From Amoebophrya sp. A120 (taxonomy: Eukaryota > Sar > Dinophyceae > Syndiniales > Amoebophryaceae), in NCBI GenBank assembly GCA_905178155.1, contig CAJINV010000010.1:253247-317246 (forward strand): a DNA stretch of 64,000 nt, read 5' to 3'. Shown here one piece after another: positions 1 through 10,789 of the stretch (within the stretch, counting starts at the first letter, position 1; every line of letters begins with the position of its first letter). The translations under genes were made by a program, and so were the position numbers. The notes beneath the pieces were generated by a model that ran no database searches, was not told the DNA's origin, and was given only the letters and a program-made list of their open reading frames with translations.

Positions 1-189
1 CCTCACTTGCCATCCCGGCAAAGCAGGCACTTCATGCCTTGCATTTTATGCATTACAAACAAGGTCCGAGCACGGGGACAGAGTCCCCGTGCGGCGACCT
101 TCCCACCCTTGGAAGGATGGGCCACACGAACATAGACAGCACGCCAGAACTTTTGCAGCTTTCCTGCACGCCGAAAGCACGAGGCCGGG

Positions 190-1870
190 CATGTTTCTCC
201 GACACAGGGTTTCCAAGGTCTGTTAGTAGTCCAGCAAGGTGAGCGAGATGGATGAGTCTTTCTGGTTTGTTTCTCCGGGACAGGTTTTCCAAGGTCTGGC
301 AGTAGTCCAGCAAGTTGGGCGAGAGGGGTGCGGCCATCTGGTCTGTTTCTCACTCCGACACAGGTTGGCCAAGGTCTGTTAGTAGTCCAGCAAGTTGAGC
401 AAGATGGATCAGGCTCTCTGGTCTGTTTCTCCGACACAGGTTTTCCAAGGTCTGTTAGTAGTTAGGCCACCAATTTGAGTGAGATGGATGAGTCTTTCTG
501 GTTTGTTTCTCCGATAGAGGTTTTCCTAGGTCTTCTAGTAGTCCAGCAAGTTGGGCGAGATGGATGAGTCTGCCTGGTCTGTTTCTCCGACGCAGGTTTT
601 CCGCGGTCTGTTAGTAGTCCAGCAAGGTGAGCGAGATGGATGAGTCTTTCTGGTTTGTTTCTCCGGGACAGGTTTTCCAAGGTCTGTTAGTAGTCCAGCA
701 AGTTGGGCGAGAGGGGTGCGGCCATCTGGTCTGTTTCTCACTCCGACACAGATTTGCCAAGGTCTGTTAGTAGTCCAGCAAGTTGAGCAAGATGGATCAG
801 GCTCCCTGGTCTGTTTCTCCGACACAGGTTGCCCAAGGTCTGTTAGTAGTTAGGCAATCAATTTGAGTGAGATGGATGAGTCTTTCTGGTTTGTTTCTCC
901 GACAAAGGTTTTCCAAGGTCTGTGAGTAGTCCAGCAAGTTGGGCGAGATGGATGAGTCTGCCTGATCTGTTTCTCCGGCACAGGTTTTCCAAGCTCTGTA
1001 AGTAGTCCAGCAAGTTGAGCGAGGTGGTTGAATCTTTCTGGTTTGTTTCTCCGGGCCAGGTTTATTTTCCCAGGTCTGTCAGTAGTCCAGCAAGTTGGGC
1101 GAGGAGGGTGCGGCCGTCTGGTCTGTTTCTCACTCCGACACAGGTTTTCCCCGGTCTGGTAGTAGTCCAGCAAGTTGAGCGGCTGGATGAGTCTGCTTGG
1201 TCTGTTTCTCCGCCGCAGGTTTCTTTGTCAAGGTCTGTTAGTAGTCCAGCAAGTTGAGCGAGATGGATGAGTCTTCCAAGGTCTGGGAGTAGCTAGCCCA
1301 GCAAGTTGAGTGAGATGGGTGGGTCTTTCTGGTTTGTTTCTCCGAGACAGGTTCTCCATGGTCTGCTAGTAGTCCAGCAAGTTGAGCGAGCTGGGTGAGT
1401 CTGCTCGGTCTATTTCTCCAGCACCGGCCTCCCTTCCGAGGTCTGTTAGTAGTCCAGCAAGTTGGGCGAGCTGGATGAGTCTGGCTGGTCTGTTTCTCCG
1501 GCGCAGGTTTATTTTCCAAGGTCTGCTAGTAGCTAGCCCACCAAGTTGAGTGAGATGGATGAGTCTTGCTGGTTTGTTTCCCCGAGACAGGTTTGCCCGA
1601 GGTCTGTTAGTAGTCCAGCAAGTTCTGCGAGATGGATGAGTCTGCCCGGTCTGTTTCTCCGGCGCAGGTTTTCCGGGGTCTTTTAGTAGTCCAGCAAGCT
1701 GAGGGAGATGGCTGAGTCCGCCCGGTCTATTTCTCCGACACAGGCTGCCCAAGGTCTTTGAGTAGTCCAGCAAGCTGAGCGAGATGGATGAGTCTGTCTG
1801 GTCTGTTTCTCCGGCCCAGGTTTCCCACGGTGAGCGAGTCTGCTAATTGTGCAGCAAGCTGAGTGAGCTT
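190..1870. repeat. Minisatellite, about 78-bp unit, about 21 copies
   Basis: Imperfect tandem units contain the phrases GTCTGTTAGTAGTCCAGCAA, GAGCGAGATGGATGAGTCT and GTTTCTCCG at a spacing of 75-81 bases. One further unit occurs at 3580-3660, after an inserted element (1885-3578), so the array was interrupted. Open frames across it come from the repeat and are not treated as genes. Confidence 0.9.
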
Positions 1871-1884
1871 GTTGGGTGAGTGTG

Positions 1885-3578
1885 TCAACGGGATCGGGCC
1901 CCAATGGGCCCGGAAATAAAAAAATCACGAATCCCAAAAGAAAAACGAAAAAAAAAATTTTTGCACTGCCGCCCTATTGTGCCAAACCACTCCGCCGGGG
2001 CTCGCTCGATAGGAAATCTGTAGGCCCTAAAATAACGCCGGGGCTTTGTCAACAGGCTGCGGACCTGTGGGCTCCGGGGTTTTCGAAGAACTGCGCCACA
2101 TGAAATCGAGCACGCAACTTTTGTTCGGGCAAACACAACATCACCGAAAAAAAAGAAAAAAACCGAATAAATTTGCGCCAAAAAGTTGCCTTCTTTGCGA
2201 CATGAGTGCGACACGGGTGCGACACCGGTGCGACACGGGTGCGACATTTTTCGGGTTCTTCCTGAAATCCCTAAGAAAAAAAAAACCACGGCCGAGAGCC
2301 GATTTTTTTTAATTATTTCAGATTTTTTGTCGCAACAAAGGCGATTTTTTGTCGCAGAATTAATTGGCCACTCGCCCACCCAAAACTTTCCCACCCAACA
2401 TCCCTCTCCCATCCCGAAGCACACACCGGCAACATGTCAACGGGATCGGGCCCCAATGGACTCGGCGGAAAAAAAATCATAACTCCCATGCTCTTTTTCC
2501 AAAAAAAATTTTTTGGAAAAGAGTTGAAACACCCAACAAGGCAGGGAAAGCTGGAAGCGAAAGGAACAAGGGAAGCCCCACACCCAAACACCCCTTTCAA
2601 TGTGGTCAGGAAATCAGGACGCGAATTCGCAAACACCAGAAAGATGGGATGGCCTGCCACGCCCCGCTAGAACTCCACACCAATGAGCCCTGTGGGGGTG
2701 TGTGCCCTGCGGTCCACACACTGCTGCGGGGTGGACCCGACCTAAATATCCTGCCACCCCCATAAAGAAAAAAGAGTCGGGAATTAATTTTGCGACAAAA
2801 GACAATTAATTTTGCGACACCGATGCGACAAAAAATAAAAATTGGGTGTCTTGGGGACGCCGACCCCGAGGCACAAAAACACCAGACCACCCAAAATCAC
2901 AAGCAAAACATGAGAAACGGGCAAAATAAAATTAATTTTGCGACAGGGGGTCGACAGGGGGTCGACACCCCCATGGTATACCGAAGCCGGATTTTTTGTC
3001 GCATAAAAACCGGCCCTGTGAAAACCAATGGGAATTTGAACCAAGAGAAAACTGCCCGAAATTTTTTGTCGCAAGATTAATTCGAGGCTCTTTTTCTCAT
3101 ATAGGCAAAATCCCATTGGTTTTTTCAGGCGCCGGATTTTTGAGATTTTTTGTCGCATAAAAAAAACCAAACACCAACGACCGGAGAACTCCCAAGGAAG
3201 CCGCCGACCTCCGGGACCCTTCGGGCCAAGAGGCGAACGAAGAAAACGCCCCAGACTACCCCGGGCGCAGGAAAAACAGGGCGCCGCCGCTTTTTTTTAA
3301 TTTTTTTGCGGGGATCATGATTTTTTTGCTTTTGATGACACTGGGGGCCGATCCCGTTGAAACATGGGCTCCCTCTGCCGGCCCCACTCCAATCCCTTGC
3401 GCCCAAGCCTGCTTTTCCCGCCCAACCCACAAACCCAAGACACACAACCAGAAAAAGAAAACGCACCAGCGAGCGGCTGCAAGAACTGCAAAAACCCTGC
3501 GAAAACTTAAAAGCGCGAAAATTTTCCGGCTTTTGTGATTTTTTTGCTTTTCTGACTACTGGGGGCCGATCCCGTTGA
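1885..3578. mobile_element. TIR element with 6-bp TSD, outer of a nested pair
   Basis: Inverted termini TCAACGGGATCGGGCCCCA and its near reverse complement are flanked on both sides by AGTGTG. The element interrupts the minisatellite, and a second member of the same family (2437-3360) lies inside it. No coding region is recognised. The class is unknown; 6-bp duplications occur in several DNA transposon groups. Confidence 0.7.
2437..3360. mobile_element. TIR element with 6-bp TSD, inner of a nested pair
   Basis: It has the same TCAACGGGATCGG termini as the enclosing element and is flanked on both sides by AACATG. Insertion of one family member into another dates the inner copy as younger. It is rich in TTTTTGTCGCA motifs in both orientations and has no recognisable gene. 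Confidence 0.7.
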
Positions 3579-3750
3579 AGTGTGTCTGGTCTGTTTCTCC
3601 GGCATAGGTTTACCGAGGTCTTTGAATTGCCCAGCAATTAAGTTGAGCGAGATGGATGCGTCTGTGTGCCGCATTTGCCAGGTGCCTGCTTGGATTGTGT
3701 GCCAAAGAGACTGCCCATAGCATACATTCACAAAGACACTCGCCAAACCG

Positions 3751-6700
3751 TTGGAGTTATCTTGTCCGCCCGGCCGCATTGAAAGAATGACCATCGCGGC
3801 GGCCCTTCGCGTGCTCGCCCGGCTTGCAGCTCTGGCAGGCGGCCACGAGGAGAAGGGCCCGCCGGATAAGCAAGGCGCCGGAGGGCAACCCGCCGGCCCG
3901 CCGGCGTCTTTCTTCCTTCATTGGGGCGACACCTACGAAACAACCCCGCCGGGCACGCAGGGCCCCGGGCGCGGCGCCAGCGCTGACATCCATATCCAGA
4001 TTGGGAATCGTTTGCGGGGGTTCGAGAATATCGCCGCGGGGCCTACCTGCCCAGCTCGCCCCGGCCTCGGCCCACCGGGTGCGTTGGTTGCCTCCGATGA
4101 TCTCGCGCTGGTGGACATGGAGTGTGGCTGGCCGGCAAATCCGTTCGCCCCAAGGACAACGCTGGGGGAAGCACCAAACGCCAGACCGGGCTACCACACA
4201 ATAGCCGGCAGCTCCACTGGGGAGAAGCCGCGGCCGACTCTTCCGGACCTGCCGACGGGCAGCCCGGCCGGTGCTAGCCAAAGCGGAGGCAGCCCGGGAA
4301 ACCCGGGGGGGCCCACGGGGCCGTCGGATGACCTACTGTGCGAGGAGTGTGATGGCGGAGACGGGGAAGGCGGTGGCGGGCCCCCGGGCAGTAGCTGCGG
4401 CGCCGAAGATGATCCCGACGACGATCACTTCGTGCCCAGGTGCGCAGACTTTTCGCTCGAGGCCTTCAACGGCATCGAAATGGCCGAGGACCTGACCGAC
4501 CCGGACGCAACGACACCGCGCCAGCCAGCTCTGGGGCGCTTTGCAGATGATTGGATGTATGAAAGCACGGAGGACGAGGGCCAGGCCGCATCCTCGGCGG
4601 CGCGCCATGGTGGCGAAGAATCACAGGACGGGGAAGAGGGCGACGGGTGTGGGTCGGTAGGCCAAGCGTTGGGACCCGAGGGGCCGCAGCAACCAAAGCC
4701 GCGGCCGCGCCTCCCTGATTTCCCAGCCCCTGGCCCCCCGCGAGAAGAGGCGGCGACGGGCGACCCGGAATCCGACGAAAGCGCGGCGCCGGCATTGAAA
4801 CGGCGTCGCCCGGTCCTTCCAATGTTGCAAAACCCTGCGGCCACCGCAGCGGCGAAGGCAGAGGCAGAAGGAAAGCCGCGGCCGAAAGGGAAGCCCCCCG
4901 GGATCTCTGTCCACAAACAGACGCGCACCTGGGTCGCTGCCAATGCAAAGAAACGGGCCGCCGCCGCTGATGCGACCGCGGAGCGGACGGAGCGTGCCCG
5001 CCTGGTTGCAGAGGCGCGCCAGGTTCTCGGCGTGCAGCCAATTTCGATTTCCACCTGCGCCGCCTGCAAACATTGCGGCGCGAGCTTTTTCCTGGAAACG
5101 GCCCGGACGAGTTGCTGCCGAGCCGGCAAGGCGGTTGACTATCCGGGCAAATGGGCGCCACTGCCGGAGAGTGTTGCGCGCCTGTTCGAGGATAAGAAAT
5201 GGGGCGACTTCAGCATCCGCATCAACCACCACTACGCAGTTGCAAGCTTCGGGATCGCTGGGGACGGGGCCCGCCTTGATGTGCAGACCAGCGAGGACGG
5301 CAAGACGACCAAAGGCATGCCGGGGCCGAAGTCGGCGTACAAAATCCGGGGCGAGACCTATTTCCGCGTCCTGCCGCCCGACCATGAGAGCGAGCACTCG
5401 CCGCTCGTGTGGCACCTCAGTGCGGGCCTCTACCGGCACACGCAGAGCAAGCTGGCGCTCAGGGAAGAGCGACGCGACGAGATGGCCCAGGCTTTGGGGC
5501 GCGCGAAGTTCGACAACCTGGAGCGCACCCTTCTGGAATCCAATTCCGTTTTTCAATCATTTCAGCAAATCGCCGGAGAGTATCAGGAAAAGGAGCAGGA
5601 GGGCCGCGCGGATTTTAAGATATTTTTCCAGAAAAAGCACCAGGCCGAAGAGGTTGCGGCCGTGATAGATCTTCAGCAGGACTTCGCCGCGCCGCGCGTC
5701 CTTGTCGCAACGAAGCTAGACGGCAAGACAACAACCGCCCCCGCCCTTTCGCAGCTTTATGAGCCGCTCGGCTACCCCTTGCTGAATTTCTTTGGTGTTG
5801 CAGGATGGGGGCGCGTGCAGGTTCCGGACAAAAAGGACCCGAACGGCTACGGCCGCTGGCAACACTCGGAGGGCCACCGCGAGTCCTTGCTGGAGCATCT
5901 TCGCGCGAAAGTCTTCCGCGAGGAGAGACTCCGGGACATGCATGCCCTTGGCCAGCAGTGGCTTGTGGACCAATACAGCCGCCACGAGGACGAGCGTCTC
6001 AACTACTACGCCGAAATCGAAAAGCAGCGAAAAATCGCAAAAGCCAAGGCAGGCGCCGCCGCTGTGCCGGACGCGCAGGCGCCAAGCGGTCGCGTCGTCC
6101 TTTCTGATTCGTTCACGAAGTCGCAGAACTGGTTCCGCAAGAAGCTCGACGACGCTCTTTTCCTCATGGCGAAGTTTGGCCGCCCCACGTTTTTCGTGAC
6201 TCTTACCGTCAACCCCGAATGGCCGGAGGTGGTGCAAAACCTCCGGCCGGGGCGGCAAGCTGCGAGCGACCCCATCCTCGTGGAGCAAATCTTTTGGGCG
6301 AAGCTGCTGAAGTTTTTGCAGATTCTGAGGGGCGACGGCAGCCCGCTGGGCCGCGCGATCTACATCGTGACGGTCATCGAATGGCAGAAAAGGGGATATC
6401 CCCACGCCCACCTACTCATCCGCGTCGACAATTCCCGTCTTCATTCTGCGCTGGAGCTTCATGAGATAGATAAATTTGTCACGGCGGAGGCTTCGGAATT
6501 AAGGTCGGAGCTAGGGCGCAAAATCTTCGCGGCCAAGATGCAGCACAAATGCGCGGCGCTGTGCCTCACAAAGGCCCACCAATGCGACCGGGACCCAAAA
6601 AAGTGCCGCGAGATGGTCAAGAAGTGCAAGAAGAAATACCCGCAGGACTTGGAGCGCAAGACAACGACGGACCCAAATACTGGCTACGTGAAGTATCGGC

Positions 6701-9700
6701 GGCGCACAAAAGAGGACCTCCTGTCGGTTGAAGTAAGCGAGCGCATCCTGGTGCTCTGGGATGGCCACGCAAATACAAAAATCGCAAGCACCTCGACAGT
6801 GGTCTGCTATCTCTTCGGGTATTGCTTCAAGGGCAACGACAAAGCCAAATACTTTGCCGCCCTGGAGGAGACTGATGGCGACCAAATTCAGGCCTACCGG
6901 CGCGCCCGGTATTTGTCCAGTATGGAGGCGACGCGCAGGATCATGCAATTTGAGAGCGTCAAGCTCTGGCCCGGGGTGACGATCGTCAATGTGCAGCTCC
7001 CGGAAGACGCTGCCGTGACGTTCAAGAATGGGAAGGCGCAGAACGTCCGGAAGAATGGCTCGCTGGGTGACGTGGAGACCTATTTCGCGCGGCCGGAAAA
7101 ATTGAAAGACCTGGCCATGCTGGACTATCTCACGACATACAAAATCGCCAGACGTTTGGGCCAGAAAGTGGAAAGAGCGGACCCGCGGGATGGCGTCGAC
7201 TACCATGTAGACCGCAGGCCGGGCGGCGGGTGGTATGTGTTCCCTTTTACGGATGGCGACCGGGTCGTCCGGTTTAGAACCGTCCACCCCTTCACGGGGG
7301 AGAAATATTTCTTGACGATTTTGCTCCGCCATGGCGTCTGCAAGGCCATGGCGCCAGCTGGTCGGCCGGGCGCGGGCTTCGAGATGTGCAAAGAGTTCGA
7401 GGGCGAACGCTTCCCATCGTTTGAAAAAGTAGCGGAGCAAGCATTGCCGCACCTGCTCAAGGACTGCGGCGCGCGGCTGTACTTTGAGGAAGAGATCCGG
7501 CTGGCGCGCTCGCCGGACAACCTGCGCTGGTCGTTCGTGCTGTTGTTGCAGCATGCGGCCTGGGGCGCGGCGGAGTTTGAGGAGTATGCGAAGAAGCTCG
7601 GCGAGGACTATACGACCAAGCTGGGAAGCCACGGCCCGGCTGCGGTGTTCTACGCGAAGAGCGCGCGCGCCTTTGTCCTGATGGACATTGGCCGGCGTCT
7701 GGCGCTGATGAAGAGGACGCTGGCGGACTTCAAGCTTCCCGAGCCCGAGGCCGTGAGCCGCCCGAGATACGACGAGCTCTTTGCGACGGATTTGGAGGAA
7801 AAGGAGCCGCCGACCTACGACCAGCTGAAGCCAGGACAGCAGGAGGCCTTTGATTGGCTGGAGCGGGAAATGCTGGGGGAGTGTGACCCCAAGCGTGGCC
7901 GGCTCGTTTCTTTGCAGGCGCGCGCCGGGGCCGGCAAAACGTTTACCAGCAACGCCTTCGCCAATGAGATGGAGCAACGGCATGGGGCAAAGGTGTTGAC
8001 CTGCGCAACGACTGGCATCGCCGCCGGGGTTCTCCACGGCGCCACCACGATGCGCAAACTCTTCCGCCTTCCTATTTTGGACGCAGAAGCGGACCGCGTC
8101 GACCTGGAGTGGGGTCAACAGACGCAGACCTGGAAAGAAATCGCCGCCGCGAGCGCGATCATAATGGACGAGGCTTTCATGCAGAATCGAGCCTACCTCG
8201 AGGGCATCTCGCGGAAGCTGAAGGAGGTACGCGGCAACCCGGGGCCATTCGGTTGCATGCTTACCATCCTTGCGGGCGACTTCAAACAACTGCCCCCGGT
8301 CGTAGTTGGGGGGACCACGGACGCGGAGGTGTACGAGAAGAGCTTCAAGTCTTCCGCGCTTTACTCGTTTATGCGGAGCGTGCCGGAGCTCACCGAATCA
8401 CAGAGGGCAAAAGACGACCCGCGCTTTGCCGCCTTTCTCGATGACGTCGGCCACGACCGCGCAACGTCAGAGCATTACGAGCGCGACGGGCAGGGCGCGC
8501 AGTTTTTGCTCCTGCCGAAATGGCTGGCATACACCACCGACCCGGAGGAGGCCCTGCGTTTTCTCTTTCCGAGTTTTCGCGCATTCGCGGCAGGGAAGGC
8601 GGCGGACGTGCGGCGCGCGTCTTTTCTGTCGATGGCGGTCGGCCTTTCGGAAAGCGCTTACCTTTGCAGCGTCAACAGCCGGACGACCGAAATCAACGAA
8701 ATGCTCCTCGAGCGGCTTCCCTGGGAAGCGGAGGCAAGCAATGGGGCGAATGTCGTGCGCATCGATGGCGAAGAGTATGGGGCGGGCCTCTTTACGGGCG
8801 AGGACTTTCTCAGCGACCTGCAGACGGGTGGCATTCCCCCGGGCCGGCTGACTCTGAAGGCCGGCGCCGTCTACTTCGTAATGGTAAACCTCGCGCGGGA
8901 GCTCCCGAAGTATACCAAAGTCATACTGCTGGCGCACAATGTAAAGAAGAACCATGTCCATGTCGCGCGCGTCGAAGACCTCCGCCCCCTGATCGCAGAC
9001 GCCGAAGAGCGGGCCGCCGAGTATATCGACGCGACCCGCCTGGACCGCGTGGCCATCGCCCTGCCGCGAATGCGCCACACCTTTACACACAGGGACATCC
9101 AGGTCGAGCGCATCCAGTTCCAACTGCTTCCGGCCTACGCGTACACGATACACAAATCGCAGGGCCAAAGTCTCGCGCGCATCGTCCTCGATGTTGCGGG
9201 CGGCGATATCTTTAGCCGCGGCCAGCTCTATGTCGCCCTGAGCCGCGCCTCCTATTCTGCGGCCGTCCAGGTCTTGGTGGATCCGCACGACCTCCGGGCG
9301 AACAGTGTCGGCGAAACGGTGCCCCGCGTCCGCAATACGGTTCTGCCGAAATTATTGCAGCCGGACCGGATTCGGATAACTCCGTGGGACTTTCTGACGA
9401 ATGACCCCGAGGATTTTGGGAAAAGCCGCGGCGCGCCATTGCAGCCGCAGGCTGCGGACGATACGGCCGGAGAGGCAACGGAGGCTGCGGCGCCGCAAAA
9501 CACGAACGGCGGCAAAACGCCGCGCCGTCCCGTGCTCCCGGCAATGATGACGGAAGCCGAGCGCCGGGCGGACACCCAGAGGAGCAGGAGGGCCAAAGCC
9601 CGGGGTGGCGAAAGCCGCGCCGCGCCCGCACTAGGGGCTGCCGATGATGCGACCGGAGAGGAAGAAGAGGCCGCGGCGGCGCACAGCACGACCGGCGGCA

Positions 9701-9807
9701 AAACGCCGCGCCGCCCCGTGCTGCCGGCAATGGTAACAGAAGCCGAGCGCCGGGCGGACACCCAGAGGAGCAGGAGGGCCAAAGCCCAAGGCCGGGGCGG
9801 CCTGTAG
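3751..9807 (+). CDS. Helitron Rep/helicase protein
   Basis: A replication initiator fused to a PIF1-family DNA helicase, the protein that drives rolling-circle transposition of Helitrons. It has 2018 residues with no intron; a start at 3787 is equally possible. Order of parts: a low-complexity acidic/proline N-terminus; a CxxCxxC zinc-finger-like patch near residue 430; the Helitron N domain with FVTLTVNPEWPEV (about 815) and the metal-binding YPHAHLL (about 883); YLFGYCFKG (about 1020) with the paired tyrosines expected for strand transfer; Walker A AGAGKTF (about 1393); Walker B IIMDEAF; GDFKQLPP (about 1509); and the C-terminal YTIHKSQGQS and QLYVALSRA helicase motifs (about 1800-1830). 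The tail has two near-identical blocks of about 60 residues containing KTPRRPVLPAM. All key residues are present and the frame is intact, so the element may be recently active. GC content is far above that of neighbouring host exons. Confidence 0.95.
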   Translation: MELSCPPGRIERMTIAAALRVLARLAALAGGHEEKGPPDKQGAGGQPAGPPASFFLHWGDTYETTPPGTQGPGRGASADIHIQIGNRLRGFENIAAGPTCPARPGLGPPGALVASDDLALVDMECGWPANPFAPRTTLGEAPNARPGYHTIAGSSTGEKPRPTLPDLPTGSPAGASQSGGSPGNPGGPTGPSDDLLCEECDGGDGEGGGGPPGSSCGAEDDPDDDHFVPRCADFSLEAFNGIEMAEDLTDPDATTPRQPALGRFADDWMYESTEDEGQAASSAARHGGEESQDGEEGDGCGSVGQALGPEGPQQPKPRPRLPDFPAPGPPREEAATGDPESDESAAPALKRRRPVLPMLQNPAATAAAKAEAEGKPRPKGKPPGISVHKQTRTWVAANAKKRAAAADATAERTERARLVAEARQVLGVQPISISTCAACKHCGASFFLETARTSCCRAGKAVDYPGKWAPLPESVARLFEDKKWGDFSIRINHHYAVASFGIAGDGARLDVQTSEDGKTTKGMPGPKSAYKIRGETYFRVLPPDHESEHSPLVWHLSAGLYRHTQSKLALREERRDEMAQALGRAKFDNLERTLLESNSVFQSFQQIAGEYQEKEQEGRADFKIFFQKKHQAEEVAAVIDLQQDFAAPRVLVATKLDGKTTTAPALSQLYEPLGYPLLNFFGVAGWGRVQVPDKKDPNGYGRWQHSEGHRESLLEHLRAKVFREERLRDMHALGQQWLVDQYSRHEDERLNYYAEIEKQRKIAKAKAGAAAVPDAQAPSGRVVLSDSFTKSQNWFRKKLDDALFLMAKFGRPTFFVTLTVNPEWPEVVQNLRPGRQAASDPILVEQIFWAKLLKFLQILRGDGSPLGRAIYIVTVIEWQKRGYPHAHLLIRVDNSRLHSALELHEIDKFVTAEASELRSELGRKIFAAKMQHKCAALCLTKAHQCDRDPKKCREMVKKCKKKYPQDLERKTTTDPNTGYVKYRRRTKEDLLSVEVSERILVLWDGHANTKIASTSTVVCYLFGYCFKGNDKAKYFAALEETDGDQIQAYRRARYLSSMEATRRIMQFESVKLWPGVTIVNVQLPEDAAVTFKNGKAQNVRKNGSLGDVETYFARPEKLKDLAMLDYLTTYKIARRLGQKVERADPRDGVDYHVDRRPGGGWYVFPFTDGDRVVRFRTVHPFTGEKYFLTILLRHGVCKAMAPAGRPGAGFEMCKEFEGERFPSFEKVAEQALPHLLKDCGARLYFEEEIRLARSPDNLRWSFVLLLQHAAWGAAEFEEYAKKLGEDYTTKLGSHGPAAVFYAKSARAFVLMDIGRRLALMKRTLADFKLPEPEAVSRPRYDELFATDLEEKEPPTYDQLKPGQQEAFDWLEREMLGECDPKRGRLVSLQARAGAGKTFTSNAFANEMEQRHGAKVLTCATTGIAAGVLHGATTMRKLFRLPILDAEADRVDLEWGQQTQTWKEIAAASAIIMDEAFMQNRAYLEGISRKLKEVRGNPGPFGCMLTILAGDFKQLPPVVVGGTTDAEVYEKSFKSSALYSFMRSVPELTESQRAKDDPRFAAFLDDVGHDRATSEHYERDGQGAQFLLLPKWLAYTTDPEEALRFLFPSFRAFAAGKAADVRRASFLSMAVGLSESAYLCSVNSRTTEINEMLLERLPWEAEASNGANVVRIDGEEYGAGLFTGEDFLSDLQTGGIPPGRLTLKAGAVYFVMVNLARELPKYTKVILLAHNVKKNHVHVARVEDLRPLIADAEERAAEYIDATRLDRVAIALPRMRHTFTHRDIQVERIQFQLLPAYAYTIHKSQGQSLARIVLDVAGGDIFSRGQLYVALSRASYSAAVQVLVDPHDLRANSVGETVPRVRNTVLPKLLQPDRIRITPWDFLTNDPEDFGKSRGAPLQPQAADDTAGEATEAAAPQNTNGGKTPRRPVLPAMMTEAERRADTQRSRRAKARGGESRAAPALGAADDATGEEEEAAAAHSTTGGKTPRRPVLPAMVTEAERRADTQRSRRAKAQGRGGL

Positions 9808-10304
9808 CTAACTTTTTTGAGCAAGTTCCGAACCTGTGCCATTTTTTTCCGTTTTGTCTTTGCTGCCCGATGTGGATTGTCAGTAGTTTTACCATTCAAG
9901 TCAAACAATGGCGCGAAGTCCGGCAAACATGTGCCAAGATTCAACGCGAGTCCAACTGTAGACGCTTCAGATGAAAATAAGGGAAGCCGGGAGGCCTTTA
10001 CTCTGTACCGGCGCGGGCTGTGCGGTTTGGCGAAACACACGAAACCGCAGCCCCGCACGCGGCTGATACCGCCCGGGCCCACCGTCCCAGGGGGGCGCCT
10101 GGCCTCGATTCTTTGTTCTACTCTCCACGCCGGATATATTTGGCCCCCTGATTTTATTTCTTTCGGATCTGGATACTTGACATCGGTCAGGCCACTCAAT
10201 TGCTTCAGATCTGATACCTGATCCCGCTCTGGATATTTACTCGATTCGGATCCAGGTGTGATCTCTGCTCTGGATATTTAGTCTTAAAACCGCCTGCTCT
10301 GGAT

Positions 10305-10740
10305 GTGGTAGTCTGTCGAGGGCGCGCCGGGGGTTTGTCTGGGGTGTTTCAGGGGTGTCTTCCGGGGGTGTTTGACGGGGGTCTGCCTCGGGTGTGCCGG
10401 GGGGGTGTGTCGGGGGGGTGTGTCGGGGGGGTGTGTCGGGGGTGTGTCTGGGGTGTGTCTGGGGTGTGTCTGGGGTGTGTCTGGGGTGTGTCCGGGGTGT
10501 GTCTTGCAAATTTCGAATCGCGATGCTATGCAGCCACTTTGCATACCCCAGAACACACCCCAAAGCTTCAGCAGTTCTTGTCGGGGGAGTGTGTCGGGGG
10601 TGTGTCTGGGGTGTGTCTGGGGTGTGTCCGGGGTGTGTTCGGGGTGTGGCCTGCAAATTACAAATCGCGATGGTATGGACCCACTTTGCATACCCCAGAA
10701 CACACCCCAAAGCTTCAAAAGTTCTGGCTTGCTGCAGTTT
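10305..10740. repeat. GGGGTGTGTCT minisatellite with duplicated spacer
   Basis: Two arrays of a 12-base GT-rich unit (about 10305-10505 and 10585-10648) each end in a related spacer of about 80 bases containing AATCGCGATG and CACTTTGCATACCCCAGAAC. It forms the right subterminal part of the Helitron block. Reading frames through it only reflect the repeat. Confidence 0.85.
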
Positions 10741-10789
10741 AAATAGTAACTCTTTCAACTTTGACGATTTCAAACCTGACGCTTCCATA

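Larger units (their letters stand above)
59..10749 (+). mobile_element. Helitron-like element
   Basis: The block contains a full Rep/helicase reading frame, a 5' minisatellite, and a short perfect hairpin at 69-93 (GCACGGGGAC, 3-base loop, inverse) close to its left junction. Subterminal hairpins and tandem repeats are typical of Helitron/Helentron termini. The junctions inside the family-B sequence are ...TTACAA and CTCTTTC... with no obvious duplication, which suits rolling-circle insertion, but classical TC/CTRR ends were not recognised, so the exact borders are approximate. Confidence 0.6.
1..10789. mobile_element. Introner B0, family B, giant copy containing a Helitron-like block (left end outside window)
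   Basis: Bases 1-58 match the segment just inside the right end of other family-B copies (compare 31190-31250 and 32220-32280). The last 40 bases, from about 10750, give the right terminus ending in CTTCCATA. The two halves are separated by about 10.7 kb, so one family-B element has been split by, or contains, the Helitron block. The host exon resumes at 10790 with ACGAT, the expected 5-bp duplication, whose partner lies left of the window. Whether the Helitron is nested or is native cargo cannot be decided without the left end. Confidence 0.75.

Noticed and set aside
190-1870. Several overlapping minus-strand frames of 70-135 residues with repeated TCWTT/PSR phrases
   Set aside because: They are translations of the 78-bp minisatellite in different frames; no start, domain or codon pattern of their own.
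6511-8289. 592-residue minus-strand frame
   Set aside because: Antisense shadow of the high-GC Helitron gene, which has all expected motifs on the plus strand.
10305-10740. Telomeric repeat or CRISPR-like array
   Set aside because: Unit is a short GT-rich minisatellite, internal to a transposon; no unique spacers and no telomere motif.
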